A DNA stretch of 7,163 nucleotides from Bacteroidota bacterium (GTDB taxonomy: Bacteria > Bacteroidota > Bacteroidia > Flavobacteriales > Schleiferiaceae): NCBI GenBank assembly GCA_003023665.1, contig PXYR01000088.1:1-7163 (forward strand), in the 5' to 3' direction. The translations under genes were made by a program, and so were the position numbers. Positions 1 to 6,758 of this stretch are shown one piece after another. The notes beneath the pieces are model-generated. The model searched no databases, was not told the origin of the DNA, and saw only the letters and a program-made list of their open reading frames with translations. Numbering within the stretch: position 1 is the first letter of the stretch; each line of letters starts with the position of its first letter.

Positions 1-818
1 TCACTTTCAACCTCATCCGATAAACCAGATGCCAACTGGTAGTCGCGCTCGGCTTCTTCGCGTATAAAATCTACTATATCATCAAGTGTAATTCGTCCAA
101 GGAGTTCACCAATAGCATTCACCACAGGAATCACGAATAAATCGTATTTCTGCATAACATTGGCTACCTCTTCTGCAGGGGTAGTACTCAAAACTGTATG
201 TTCTATAGGTCTATAAAGTTCAGAAATTGGCACGGTGCGCTTCGCAGTTAAGAGCATTTTCAAACTTAAAGTCCCTACTAAAATATCATCGTCATTCACC
301 ACATAAACCGCATGAACCCGATCAATCTTAGCAGCTTGTGAACGCATCGCAGCCACACAACGTATGGCGGTTAAGCGCTCGTTAACTACAACAAGTTCTG
401 TAGCCATTAATGCACCTGCTGTATCCTCTTCATGAGTAAGTAGCTGGGCTATTTTTTTTGCTTGTTCAACATCCTCAACCCTTGAGAGAACCTCTCGAGT
501 TAGCTCGTCTGGTAGCTCAGACAACATGTCGGCTGCATCATCCGAATCCATGTTTCCCACCAATTCTTGGGCAATCTCCTCTGAGGAATATGTCGCAACC
601 AATTCTCCACGTTCTTCTTCATCAAACTCAACAATAATATCTGCAGCTAACTCTGGATTTATCTTTTCGAAAAATTGAGAACGTTCTTCTGCGTTAAAAG
701 ACTCTAGCACCTCCGCCATATCCGCAGGGTGAATTCCTTCAATGATTTGCGCGAACTCTGCTTCGTTAGTTACAGATAAGGCTTTCAACATACGCGCTTT
801 AATGCTCATTTCTTCCAT
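1..818 (-). CDS. mgtE: Magnesium transporter MgtE, N-terminal part (3' end outside window)
   Basis: MgtE is a homodimeric inner-membrane Mg2+ channel whose cytosolic domains sense Mg2+ and close the pore when it is plentiful. The 272 visible codons give the whole cytosolic part. Residues about 10-135 are the helical MgtE N domain, with HPADMAEVLE at 28-37 and the acidic SDDAADMLSELP at 92-103. Residues about 136-260 are a CBS-domain pair, introduced by EEDTAGALM at 130-138. The linker that precedes the membrane domain (REEAERDYQ, 253-261) lies at the edge. The roughly 180-residue membrane domain expected from the family is missing only because the window ends. Start: ATG at 818 (MEEMSIK) lies inside the end of rsmA, with a weak AAAGG about nine bases upstream; a second in-frame ATG at 809 (MSIKARM) is equally possible. 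It follows rsmA on the same strand with an 11- or 20-base overlap, so the two are probably co-transcribed and coupled. I see no Mg2+ riboswitch ahead of it. Family assignment is very secure. Confidence 0.95.
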   Translation of the reverse strand, partial: MEEMSIKARMLKALSVTNEAEFAQIIEGIHPADMAEVLESFNAEERSQFFEKINPELAADIIVEFDEEERGELVATYSSEEIAQELVGNMDSDDAADMLSELPDELTREVLSRVEDVEQAKKIAQLLTHEEDTAGALMATELVVVNERLTAIRCVAAMRSQAAKIDRVHAVYVVNDDDILVGTLSLKMLLTAKRTVPISELYRPIEHTVLSTTPAEEVANVMQKYDLFVIPVVNAIGELLGRITLDDIVDFIREEAERDYQLASGLSDEVES

Positions 819-1590
819 CTTCAATCGCCTTTAGTAGTTCAACAAATTCTATATGCGAAAGCTGTTCTGCACGCTTTGCTAGGTAGGGATGGTCGAAACC
901 TTCTGGCAAGTTAAGGACTTTCAGCGCATTACGAAGTGTTTTTCTTCGCTGACCAAAGGCTGCCTTAACGCCTCGTTTCAATAATTTAAAGTCAAAATTA
1001 GTAGCACTTTCCTTACGAACCATGTGCATCACCCCACTTTCTACTTTTGGCGGAGGGCTAAATACATTTGGAGGCACCGTAAAATCATAGGACAAGTCGT
1101 AATACGCCTGACACAATACAGATAAAATGCCGTACGTTTTATTCCCTGGTGGCGCACATAGACGCTGCGCAACTTCCTTTTGAAACATGCCTCCAAACAA
1201 AGGAATCTGATCCATGTGTTCAAGCACTTTAAAAACAATTTGAGAACTAATGTTATAGGGGAAATTCCCAATCAATGCGAACTTCTCTTTCCCAAAAGTC
1301 AAAGAAGGATTCCATTTCAAAAAATCTTCTTCTAAGATTCGCGCGCTAAGCTGGTTATAATGAGCTTTTAAGTAGCTCACGCTTTCCTGATCAATTTCAA
1401 CAACCCAAGTTTCAACATGAGGCATGTCGAGCAAATACTTTGTCATTACACCCATTCCCGGCCCAATCTCAAGTACCTTTTCAACTCCTTCAAAAGGCAC
1501 CACATTGGCAATACGCTGCGCAATACTTTCATCCTTTAAAAAGTGTTGTCCAAGGTGTTTTTTGGCACGAACTTGACCTCGATTTCTCAT
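799..1590 (-). CDS. rsmA: 16S rRNA (adenine1518-N6/adenine1519-N6)-dimethyltransferase RsmA (KsgA)
   Basis: RsmA uses S-adenosylmethionine to dimethylate two adjacent adenines in the 3' terminal hairpin of 16S rRNA, a late step and checkpoint of 30S assembly in the cytoplasm. Numbering from the preferred start, the 263-residue protein shows the family N-terminus KKHLGQHFL (10-18), SAM-binding motif I EIGPGMGVMT (41-50), motif IV GNFPYNIS (108-115, Phe in place of the commoner Leu), FQKEVAQRL (136-144), VFSPPPKVES (176-185) and the RNA-binding FGQRRKTLRN (212-221). Length is normal for the family. I chose ATG at 1590 (MRNRGQV), because the in-frame ATG at 1608 adds only MHYLYT, which does not resemble the usual N-terminus. 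The gene is first in a leftward unit with mgtE, which begins before rsmA ends. It diverges from fbp across an 89-base gap. The gene is intact and nothing suggests transfer. Confidence 0.96.
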   Translation of the reverse strand: MRNRGQVRAKKHLGQHFLKDESIAQRIANVVPFEGVEKVLEIGPGMGVMTKYLLDMPHVETWVVEIDQESVSYLKAHYNQLSARILEEDFLKWNPSLTFGKEKFALIGNFPYNISSQIVFKVLEHMDQIPLFGGMFQKEVAQRLCAPPGNKTYGILSVLCQAYYDLSYDFTVPPNVFSPPPKVESGVMHMVRKESATNFDFKLLKRGVKAAFGQRRKTLRNALKVLNLPEGFDHPYLAKRAEQLSHIEFVELLKAIEDGRNEH

Positions 1591-1679
1591 GGTGTAAAGG
1601 TAGTGCATTCCGACTGCCCACTTCTCATAGATTAACCGTAACTTAGCCCTACCTATTACAAACCATTATACCACTGACC
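1591..1679. other. Divergent intergenic region between rsmA and fbp
   Basis: This 89-base gap separates two units transcribed away from each other, so promoters for both must lie here or in the flanking coding ends. Apart from the weak minus-strand candidate at 1633-1662, I see no clear operator palindrome, hairpin or RNA gene. For fbp the best plus-strand -7 match is TACCACTG at 1669-1676, which lacks a good -33 partner and would start transcription at or next to the ATG. No Shine-Dalgarno sequence precedes the fbp ATG, which is common in Bacteroidota. Confidence 0.5.
1633..1662 (-). promoter_or_regulatory. Weak candidate Bacteroidota-type promoter for rsmA-mgtE
   Basis: Read on the minus strand, TTTG at 1662-1659 matches the -33 element described for Bacteroidota. 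Eighteen bases further, TACGGTTA at 1640-1633 matches TAnnTTTG at four of its six fixed positions. The spacing suits this promoter class and would put initiation near 1625-1630, upstream of both candidate rsmA starts. The -7 match is poor, and such matches occur by chance in AT-rich gaps. It is recorded mainly because the short divergent gap must contain the rsmA promoter. Confidence 0.22.
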
Positions 1680-2693
1680 ATGGTACAACCAACAACTCTC
1701 GGTGAATTCATCGTAGAAAACCAAAAGGACTTCCCTTTTGCAACAGGAGATTTATCACATCTTCTCACATCCATTCGACTCGCTGCTAAAGTGGTTAATC
1801 GAGAAATCAACAAGGCAGGTCTTGCTGATATTCTGGGTGCCATGGGCCAAGACAATGTTCAAGGCGAGGCACAGCAAAAACTTGATGTCATGGCTAACGA
1901 CACCTTCATGCGTGCACTTCGTTCTATGGGCCAAGTCTGTGGTGTGGGTTCTGAAGAAGAAGAGCACTTTGTTAGTTTTAACGACGACATTCATTCCAAA
2001 GCTCAATACGTGGTCCTCATGGATCCGTTAGATGGTTCAAGTAATATAGATGTGAATGTGAGCGTAGGAACCATTTTCTCCATATACCGCAGAATCACTC
2101 CAGAAGGAACGCCAGTTACATTGAAAGATTTTCTTCAAGCCGGTGATGCCCAAGTTGCTGCTGGCTATGTGGTGTACGGTTCGTCAACTATGCTGGTTTA
2201 CACCACTGGAAATGGTGTTAACGGCTTCACTTTAGACCCTTCTATTGGTGTGTTTTGCTTGTCACATCCCAATATGCAAATACCAAAATCAGGTAAAATA
2301 TATAGTGTGAATGAAGGAAATTACGTTCACTTCCCGCAAGGAGTTAAGGAATATATTAAGTACTGCCAGCAATTCGATGCTGAAACGGGAAGACCATTCA
2401 CTTCAAGATATATTGGCTCTTTAGTTTCTGATTTTCATCGCAATCTTATCAAAGGTGGGGTGTATCTTTACCCCACAGGAACAATGGCACCTAACGGTAA
2501 GCTTCGACTCCTGTACGAGTGTAACCCACTCGCATTTATAGTTGAACAAGCAGGCGGTACCGCAACTAACGGTAAACAGCGAATTTTAGAATTAGAACCT
2601 AGCGAATTGCACGAACGGGTTCCCTTCTTCATTGGCTCTCCGGAAATGGTGGATATGGCCCATGCGTTTTTACGCAAGTACGAAGAAGAATAA
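1680..2693 (+). CDS. fbp: Fructose-1,6-bisphosphatase class I
   Basis: This enzyme hydrolyses fructose 1,6-bisphosphate to fructose 6-phosphate and phosphate, the irreversible step of gluconeogenesis, in the cytosol. The 337-residue product has the normal class I length and strongly resembles the proteobacterial Fbp. Visible landmarks are an N-terminal AMP-loop-like segment ATGDLSHLL (21-29), metal-ligand glutamates in SEEEEH (91-96), the metal and phosphate motif DPLDGSSNID (115-124), the substrate segment RYIGSLVSDFHRN (243-255) and the active-site signature GKLRLLYECNPLAF (273-286), which contains the metal-binding Glu280. All catalytic residues I can check are present. A possible oddity is Gln109 before Tyr110, where class I enzymes usually have Lys-Tyr in the AMP site. 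Start: ATG at 1680 (MVQPTTLGEF) is the first plausible start and matches the family N-terminus. It heads a unit with mfd, which begins two bases after its stop. Confidence 0.97.
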   Translation: MVQPTTLGEFIVENQKDFPFATGDLSHLLTSIRLAAKVVNREINKAGLADILGAMGQDNVQGEAQQKLDVMANDTFMRALRSMGQVCGVGSEEEEHFVSFNDDIHSKAQYVVLMDPLDGSSNIDVNVSVGTIFSIYRRITPEGTPVTLKDFLQAGDAQVAAGYVVYGSSTMLVYTTGNGVNGFTLDPSIGVFCLSHPNMQIPKSGKIYSVNEGNYVHFPQGVKEYIKYCQQFDAETGRPFTSRYIGSLVSDFHRNLIKGGVYLYPTGTMAPNGKLRLLYECNPLAFIVEQAGGTATNGKQRILELEPSELHERVPFFIGSPEMVDMAHAFLRKYEEE

Positions 2694-2695
2694 AA

Positions 2696-5600
2696 TTGAA
2701 TATAGCAGATTTACTATCCCGCTACCACAGCCATCCATTAGTTAATCGATTAAGTACCGCAAGCTCCTCAAGTACCAAACTAGCTTTAGGATTCAATGCA
2801 GCTGGGGGTTCTCACTGTGCCGTTTTAACCGCATCAACCTATGAGCGTACCGGTAACATGCAATTCATCATTGCAAATAGCAAAGAAGAAGCCGCCTATA
2901 TTCAAAATGATATTGAAAAGCTACTTCCTGCTGTCAAGAGCTATTTCTATCCTGCCTCATACCGCAGGCCCTACGAAGTGGAGGCTACAGATAATGCAAA
3001 TGTGCTGCTGCGCGCAGAAGTATTGAACCATCTTAGTGCAAGGAGAAAACCCCCGATTCTAATTTCCTACCCTGAAGCATTGTTTGAAAAAGTCGTCACC
3101 AAAAAGGAGTTAGAATTAAATACCCTGAAGGTAAATATTGGCGATGTATTAAGTCTAGACTTTCTAAACGAAACCTTGTTTGAATACCAATTTGAACGAG
3201 TTGATTTTGTAATTCAGCCTGGTCAATTTTCCATTCGCGGAGGTATAGTCGACATATTTTCCTTTTCTAAGGATCACCCTTACAGAATAGAGTTTTTTGA
3301 TGATGAGGTAGAAAGTATTCGCTTTTTTGACATTGAAACACAGCGAACTGTGGGGAAAGCCACAAAAATGAGTATTGTTCCAAACGTAGAAAACAAAACT
3401 TTTCTTGAAAGCAGGGACTCACTTCTGAGCTATCTTCCAAAGAATACCCAAATATGGATAGACACTCCGTCTCTTGTGGTGAATAAATTGGCTCGATTGA
3501 TGGATTTAGCCCAAGAGCGCTATGAAGAGTTGGATTCCACTACCCAACGAGCCGCGCCCAATGAATTATTCTTAAGCGGAGAAGGCTTTAAACGAAGTTT
3601 GCTTGAGTTTGCTTTGGTGGAATACGGTCGTACCGAGTGGTCTTCCGAGCAAATAGAAAGTAAGGCATTGCCTCAGCGCGCCTTCAATAAGGATTTTAAT
3701 TTGCTAGGGCAAACCTTGCTACGCTCTGAAAAGGAAGGTGTGGAAACTATATTGATGTGTTCTAATCCAAAGCAAATTGAACGATTCCATGCGATTTTTG
3801 AGGATTTACAATTAAAGCCTCAATACCAAACTACCGTGGGCGCCTTGCATGAGGGTTTTGAAGATTTATTAACCCAGACTTTCCTCTATACCGATCATCA
3901 AATTTTTGATCGATACCAACGCTTTAATATTAAAAACAATGCGCGTAAGAAGCAGGCGATCACGCTTGAACAGCTCAATGCGCTGGAGTTTGGAGATTTT
4001 GTAACTCACATTGATCATGGGGTAGGCAAATTTGGTGGGCTACAAAAAGTCAATAACAATGGGAAAATTCAGGAAGCCATAAAACTCACCTACAGAGACG
4101 ATGATATCCTATACGTAAGTATTCATTCCTTGCATAAGATTAGCAAGTATAATGGCAAAGACGGTACAGCTCCTTCCCTTCACAAATTGGGTTCAGCACA
4201 ATGGCAAACGCTTAAGAAAAAAACCAAAGCTAAAGTCAAAAAAATAGCTTTTGACCTTATCCAGCTTTATGCCAAACGCAGGGAAGCAATCGGCTTTCAA
4301 TGTGCTCCAGACGGCTACCTACAGCACGAATTGGAGGCAAGTTTTCTCTTTGAAGATACGCCAGACCAAATGTCAGCTACGGAAGATGTAAAAAAGGACA
4401 TGGAAAGCGCAATGCCCATGGATCGACTCATTTGTGGTGATGTAGGTTTTGGTAAAACCGAAATTGCCATTCGCGCTGCCTTTAAGGCTGCAGCAAATGG
4501 CAAGCAGGTTGCCATCTTGGTTCCTACAACCGTACTTGCTTTCCAACATTTTAAAACTTTTTCTAAACGTTTAGAAGGGTTTCCTGTAACTGTAGATTAC
4601 ATCAATAGGTTTCGCACCTCGTCGCAGCAAAGAGAAATATTAAAGAAATTAAAAGAAGGGAAAATTGATATCCTCATTGGCACTCATAAATTGGTCAGTA
4701 AGTCCGTAGAATTTGCGGACTTGGGCCTCTTAATTATTGATGAAGAACAAAAATTTGGTGTTGGTGTAAAGGATAAAATCAAAACATTAAAAATAAATGT
4801 TGATACCCTTACTCTAACCGCTACACCTATTCCAAGAACACTTCAATTCTCACTAATGGCTGCTAGGGATTTAAGCGTAATGACTACTCCCCCACCTAAT
4901 AGACAACCCATTGAAACCGAAATAATTGGATTCAATGAGGAAACCATTCGTGATTCTATTAGCTACGAAATACAACGTGGTGGTCAAGTTTTCATGATCA
5001 ACAATAGGGTTAGTAATATTCAAGAGGTGGCCGGTATGGTAAGCCGATTAGTACCGGATGCTCGAATAGCTATTGGTCATGGCCAAATGGAGGGGAAAAA
5101 GCTAGAAAAAGTGATGCTAGACTTTATGGATGGAAAGTATGACGTGCTTGTAGCAACCTCAATTATAGAAAGCGGCCTTGATGTACCCAATGCAAATACC
5201 ATAATTATAAATAATGCCAATCATTTTGGCATGTCTGATTTGCATCAGATGAGAGGACGCGTGGGTCGTTCAAACAAGAAAGCATTCTGTAAACTAATTA
5301 CCCCTCCGATGAGTACCCTCACCGATGAGGCAAGAAAACGATTAAGGGCTCTAGAACAATTCACAGACTTGGGCAGCGGCTTCAAAATTGCAATGAAAGA
5401 TCTAGAAATACGTGGTGCAGGAGATATGCTTGGCGGAGAACAAAGCGGCTTCATTACCGATATGGGATTTGACACCTATCAAAAAATTCTTTCAGAAACC
5501 ATTAAAGAATTAAAGGAAAATGAATTCAAGCATTTATATGAAAAGGAACACAAAGTAAAAGGTTCCGACTTTGTTGAAGACGTTCAAATAGATACAGATT

Positions 5601-6049
5601 TGGAGCTGCTGCTGCCTGACGATTACGTGAACAATATTGAAGAACGTCTAAAACTGTATCAAAGACTGGGTGAGTTTGAAGACCAAGAGGATCTCTTGCT
5701 GTTTGAAAAAGAACTAGAAGACCGATTTGGACCTATTCCGCAATCAGTTGCTGCCCTTTTGTATTCAGTTAGAATCAAATGGTTAGCCAAACACATAGGC
5801 TTCTCTAAACTCATCTTAAAAATGGGTAAGTGTATTGGTCATTTTTCCGCGGAGAACAACAGCGAATATTACCAACTTCCTATTTTTTCTGCCGTATTAA
5901 GCTATCTTCAACTAAACCCACGTAAAGTTCAAGTGAAGCAAAAAGGAGAGAAACTTACCTTTGTGGCTATAGATATATCTCAATTACAGGAAGTTCATGA
6001 AATGCTAGAATCTATAGTAAAATTGGAAAAGCCCATTGAAGTGGCATGA
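2696..6049 (+). CDS. mfd: Transcription-repair coupling factor Mfd (ATP-dependent translocase)
   Basis: Mfd binds RNA polymerase stalled at DNA lesions, pushes it off with an ATP-driven dsDNA translocase, and recruits UvrA to start nucleotide excision repair. The 1117 residues match the family length, and all modules are visible. The UvrB-homology region covers about 1-340, with QFSIRGGIVDIF at 177-188 and YRIEFFDDEVESIRFF at 196-211. The CarD-like RNA-polymerase-interacting domain is at about 430-500 (GDFVTHIDHGVGKFGGL, 433-449). The RecG-like motor is at about 530-890: Walker A GDVGFGKTE 581-589, DEEQ 682-685, TATPIPRT 708-715, ATSIIESGLDVPNAN 820-834, and QMRGRVGRS 851-859. The TRG relay segment is near 893-918 and the C-terminal D7 at about 965-1110. 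No ATG precedes the conserved LLSRYHSHPLV segment in frame; the next ATG, at residue 55, would remove part of the fold. TTG at 2696, two bases after the fbp stop, is therefore the best start. The stop overlaps the downstream ATG, indicating an operon. Confidence 0.96.
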   Translation: MNIADLLSRYHSHPLVNRLSTASSSSTKLALGFNAAGGSHCAVLTASTYERTGNMQFIIANSKEEAAYIQNDIEKLLPAVKSYFYPASYRRPYEVEATDNANVLLRAEVLNHLSARRKPPILISYPEALFEKVVTKKELELNTLKVNIGDVLSLDFLNETLFEYQFERVDFVIQPGQFSIRGGIVDIFSFSKDHPYRIEFFDDEVESIRFFDIETQRTVGKATKMSIVPNVENKTFLESRDSLLSYLPKNTQIWIDTPSLVVNKLARLMDLAQERYEELDSTTQRAAPNELFLSGEGFKRSLLEFALVEYGRTEWSSEQIESKALPQRAFNKDFNLLGQTLLRSEKEGVETILMCSNPKQIERFHAIFEDLQLKPQYQTTVGALHEGFEDLLTQTFLYTDHQIFDRYQRFNIKNNARKKQAITLEQLNALEFGDFVTHIDHGVGKFGGLQKVNNNGKIQEAIKLTYRDDDILYVSIHSLHKISKYNGKDGTAPSLHKLGSAQWQTLKKKTKAKVKKIAFDLIQLYAKRREAIGFQCAPDGYLQHELEASFLFEDTPDQMSATEDVKKDMESAMPMDRLICGDVGFGKTEIAIRAAFKAAANGKQVAILVPTTVLAFQHFKTFSKRLEGFPVTVDYINRFRTSSQQREILKKLKEGKIDILIGTHKLVSKSVEFADLGLLIIDEEQKFGVGVKDKIKTLKINVDTLTLTATPIPRTLQFSLMAARDLSVMTTPPPNRQPIETEIIGFNEETIRDSISYEIQRGGQVFMINNRVSNIQEVAGMVSRLVPDARIAIGHGQMEGKKLEKVMLDFMDGKYDVLVATSIIESGLDVPNANTIIINNANHFGMSDLHQMRGRVGRSNKKAFCKLITPPMSTLTDEARKRLRALEQFTDLGSGFKIAMKDLEIRGAGDMLGGEQSGFITDMGFDTYQKILSETIKELKENEFKHLYEKEHKVKGSDFVEDVQIDTDLELLLPDDYVNNIEERLKLYQRLGEFEDQEDLLLFEKELEDRFGPIPQSVAALLYSVRIKWLAKHIGFSKLILKMGKCIGHFSAENNSEYYQLPIFSAVLSYLQLNPRKVQVKQKGEKLTFVAIDISQLQEVHEMLESIVKLEKPIEVA

Positions 6050-6675
6050 AAGTCAACGCATTCATAGCATCTAGGTTAGAAGAATTAGACGCCTACAAAA
6101 AGCAATTTGAAAACGTTTTCTACTTTTTAGAGGAAGATGAATTGTTCTTTATCCCTAGAGACGAGAAATGGTCGGCAATAGAGTGTATTGAGCACATCAA
6201 CAATCTCAATGAAGTCTATCTGCCCCAACTAACAGAAGTCTGCAAGAAAAAAAACGCCTCTCAAAAAGAATTAATAGAATTAAGTTGGTGGCAAAAGCGA
6301 CTTCGTAATATGATGTCGCCATTGGACCATCCTAAATCCAAAAAAATCAGAACGAGGACAAAGCTCCAACCTCGTCGTATTCAAAATCCAGATCATAAGA
6401 TTAGCGCGCAAAAGGTGATGGAAAACTTCATTTCTGACCTTAGCCAGTTGGAAAAAATTATTCGCATCATACCTGAAAGCCCAGAGTTAAGAAATACTCG
6501 AGTGATGAGTGCTGCACCTCCAATCAAATTTAAATCTATAACAGCATTGGAGATGCTCATACCTCATATTGGAAGGCACCTCTCTCAAGCGGAGCGCATA
6601 TTAAGTGGAGGAAATGTAGAGAAACAAGCTAAATTGAAAAACGAAGATTTAATTTTTCCAGGCCGTGATTCATAG
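6046..6675 (+). CDS. DinB-like (DinB_2 / YfiT-type) four-helix metal-site protein
   Basis: The 209-residue cytosolic protein looks like a DinB/YfiT-superfamily four-helix bundle. Helix 2 carries KWSAIECIEHINNLN (41-55), the usual 'WS..e...H' pattern, and the last helix carries PHIGRHLSQAERIL (173-186). His50, His174 and His178 would form the superfamily's divalent-metal triad. Known relatives include thiol-dependent S-transferases and hydrolases using bacillithiol or mycothiol, but many have no known substrate, so no reaction is assigned. The name comes from a Bacillus DNA-damage-inducible gene and does not mean the polymerase DinB. Residues 84-118 are unusually rich in Lys and Arg, between helices 2 and 3. 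There is no signal peptide or membrane segment. ATG at 6046 overlaps the mfd stop in an ATGA, so it is last in the fbp-mfd unit; a strong terminator follows 33 bases after the stop. Fold assignment is fairly secure, function unknown. Confidence 0.82.
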   Translation: MKVNAFIASRLEELDAYKKQFENVFYFLEEDELFFIPRDEKWSAIECIEHINNLNEVYLPQLTEVCKKKNASQKELIELSWWQKRLRNMMSPLDHPKSKKIRTRTKLQPRRIQNPDHKISAQKVMENFISDLSQLEKIIRIIPESPELRNTRVMSAAPPIKFKSITALEMLIPHIGRHLSQAERILSGGNVEKQAKLKNEDLIFPGRDS

Positions 6676-6703
6676 TTCATGCTCAGTGAAAAACCGTTCC
6701 AAT

Positions 6704-6740
6704 AAAAAGCCCCGCACCTTCATGAGGTGCGGGGCTTTTT
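6704..6740. terminator. Bidirectional intrinsic terminator between convergent genes
   Basis: GCCCCGCACCT at 6709-6719 pairs perfectly with AGGTGCGGGGC at 6725-6735 around the five-base loop TCATG. It is flanked by AAAAA at 6704-6708 and TTTTT at 6736-6740, so either strand reads as a GC-rich 11-bp stem followed by a U tract. It lies 28 bases after the DinB-like stop (first base of the A tract) and 18 bases beyond the stop of the convergent SPOR gene. It therefore suits termination of both the fbp-mfd-dinB-like transcript and the minus-strand transcript. Confidence 0.93.
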
Positions 6741-6758
6741 ATTTCAAGGGAGGTGTAT

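Noticed and set aside
799..900. Mg2+-sensing riboswitch upstream of mgtE
   Set aside because: The upstream sequence is rsmA coding DNA, with no leader space or visible M-box-like structure.
1572..1598. Sigma70-like TTGACC on the plus strand as an fbp promoter
   Set aside because: The sequence lies in rsmA coding DNA, its -10 partner (TAAAGG) is poor, and the main Bacteroidota sigma factor does not use this consensus.
1590..1608. Longer rsmA start at 1608 adding MHYLYT
   Set aside because: The extra residues do not resemble the family N-terminus, and the ATG at 1590 gives the usual short basic lead-in to KKHLGQHFL. It is kept only as an alternative.
1440..1646. Open frame of 68 codons on the plus strand across the start of rsmA
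   Set aside because: It is antisense to the conserved SAM-binding region of RsmA and shows no family-like sequence, so it is a shadow frame.
1649..1855. Open frame of 68 codons on the minus strand across the start of fbp
   Set aside because: It is antisense to conserved Fbp coding sequence, has no recognisable domain, and its composition fits a shadow of the real gene.
4315..4515. Minus-strand open frame opposite the Walker A region of mfd, and a similar one at 5245-5475
   Set aside because: Both lie entirely within strongly conserved Mfd motor motifs on the other strand and have no independent support.
5605..5618. Short CTG run (gctgctgctg) in mfd as a repeat tract
   Set aside because: It is only three units, in frame within the conserved acidic-Leu segment of Mfd, and needs no special explanation.
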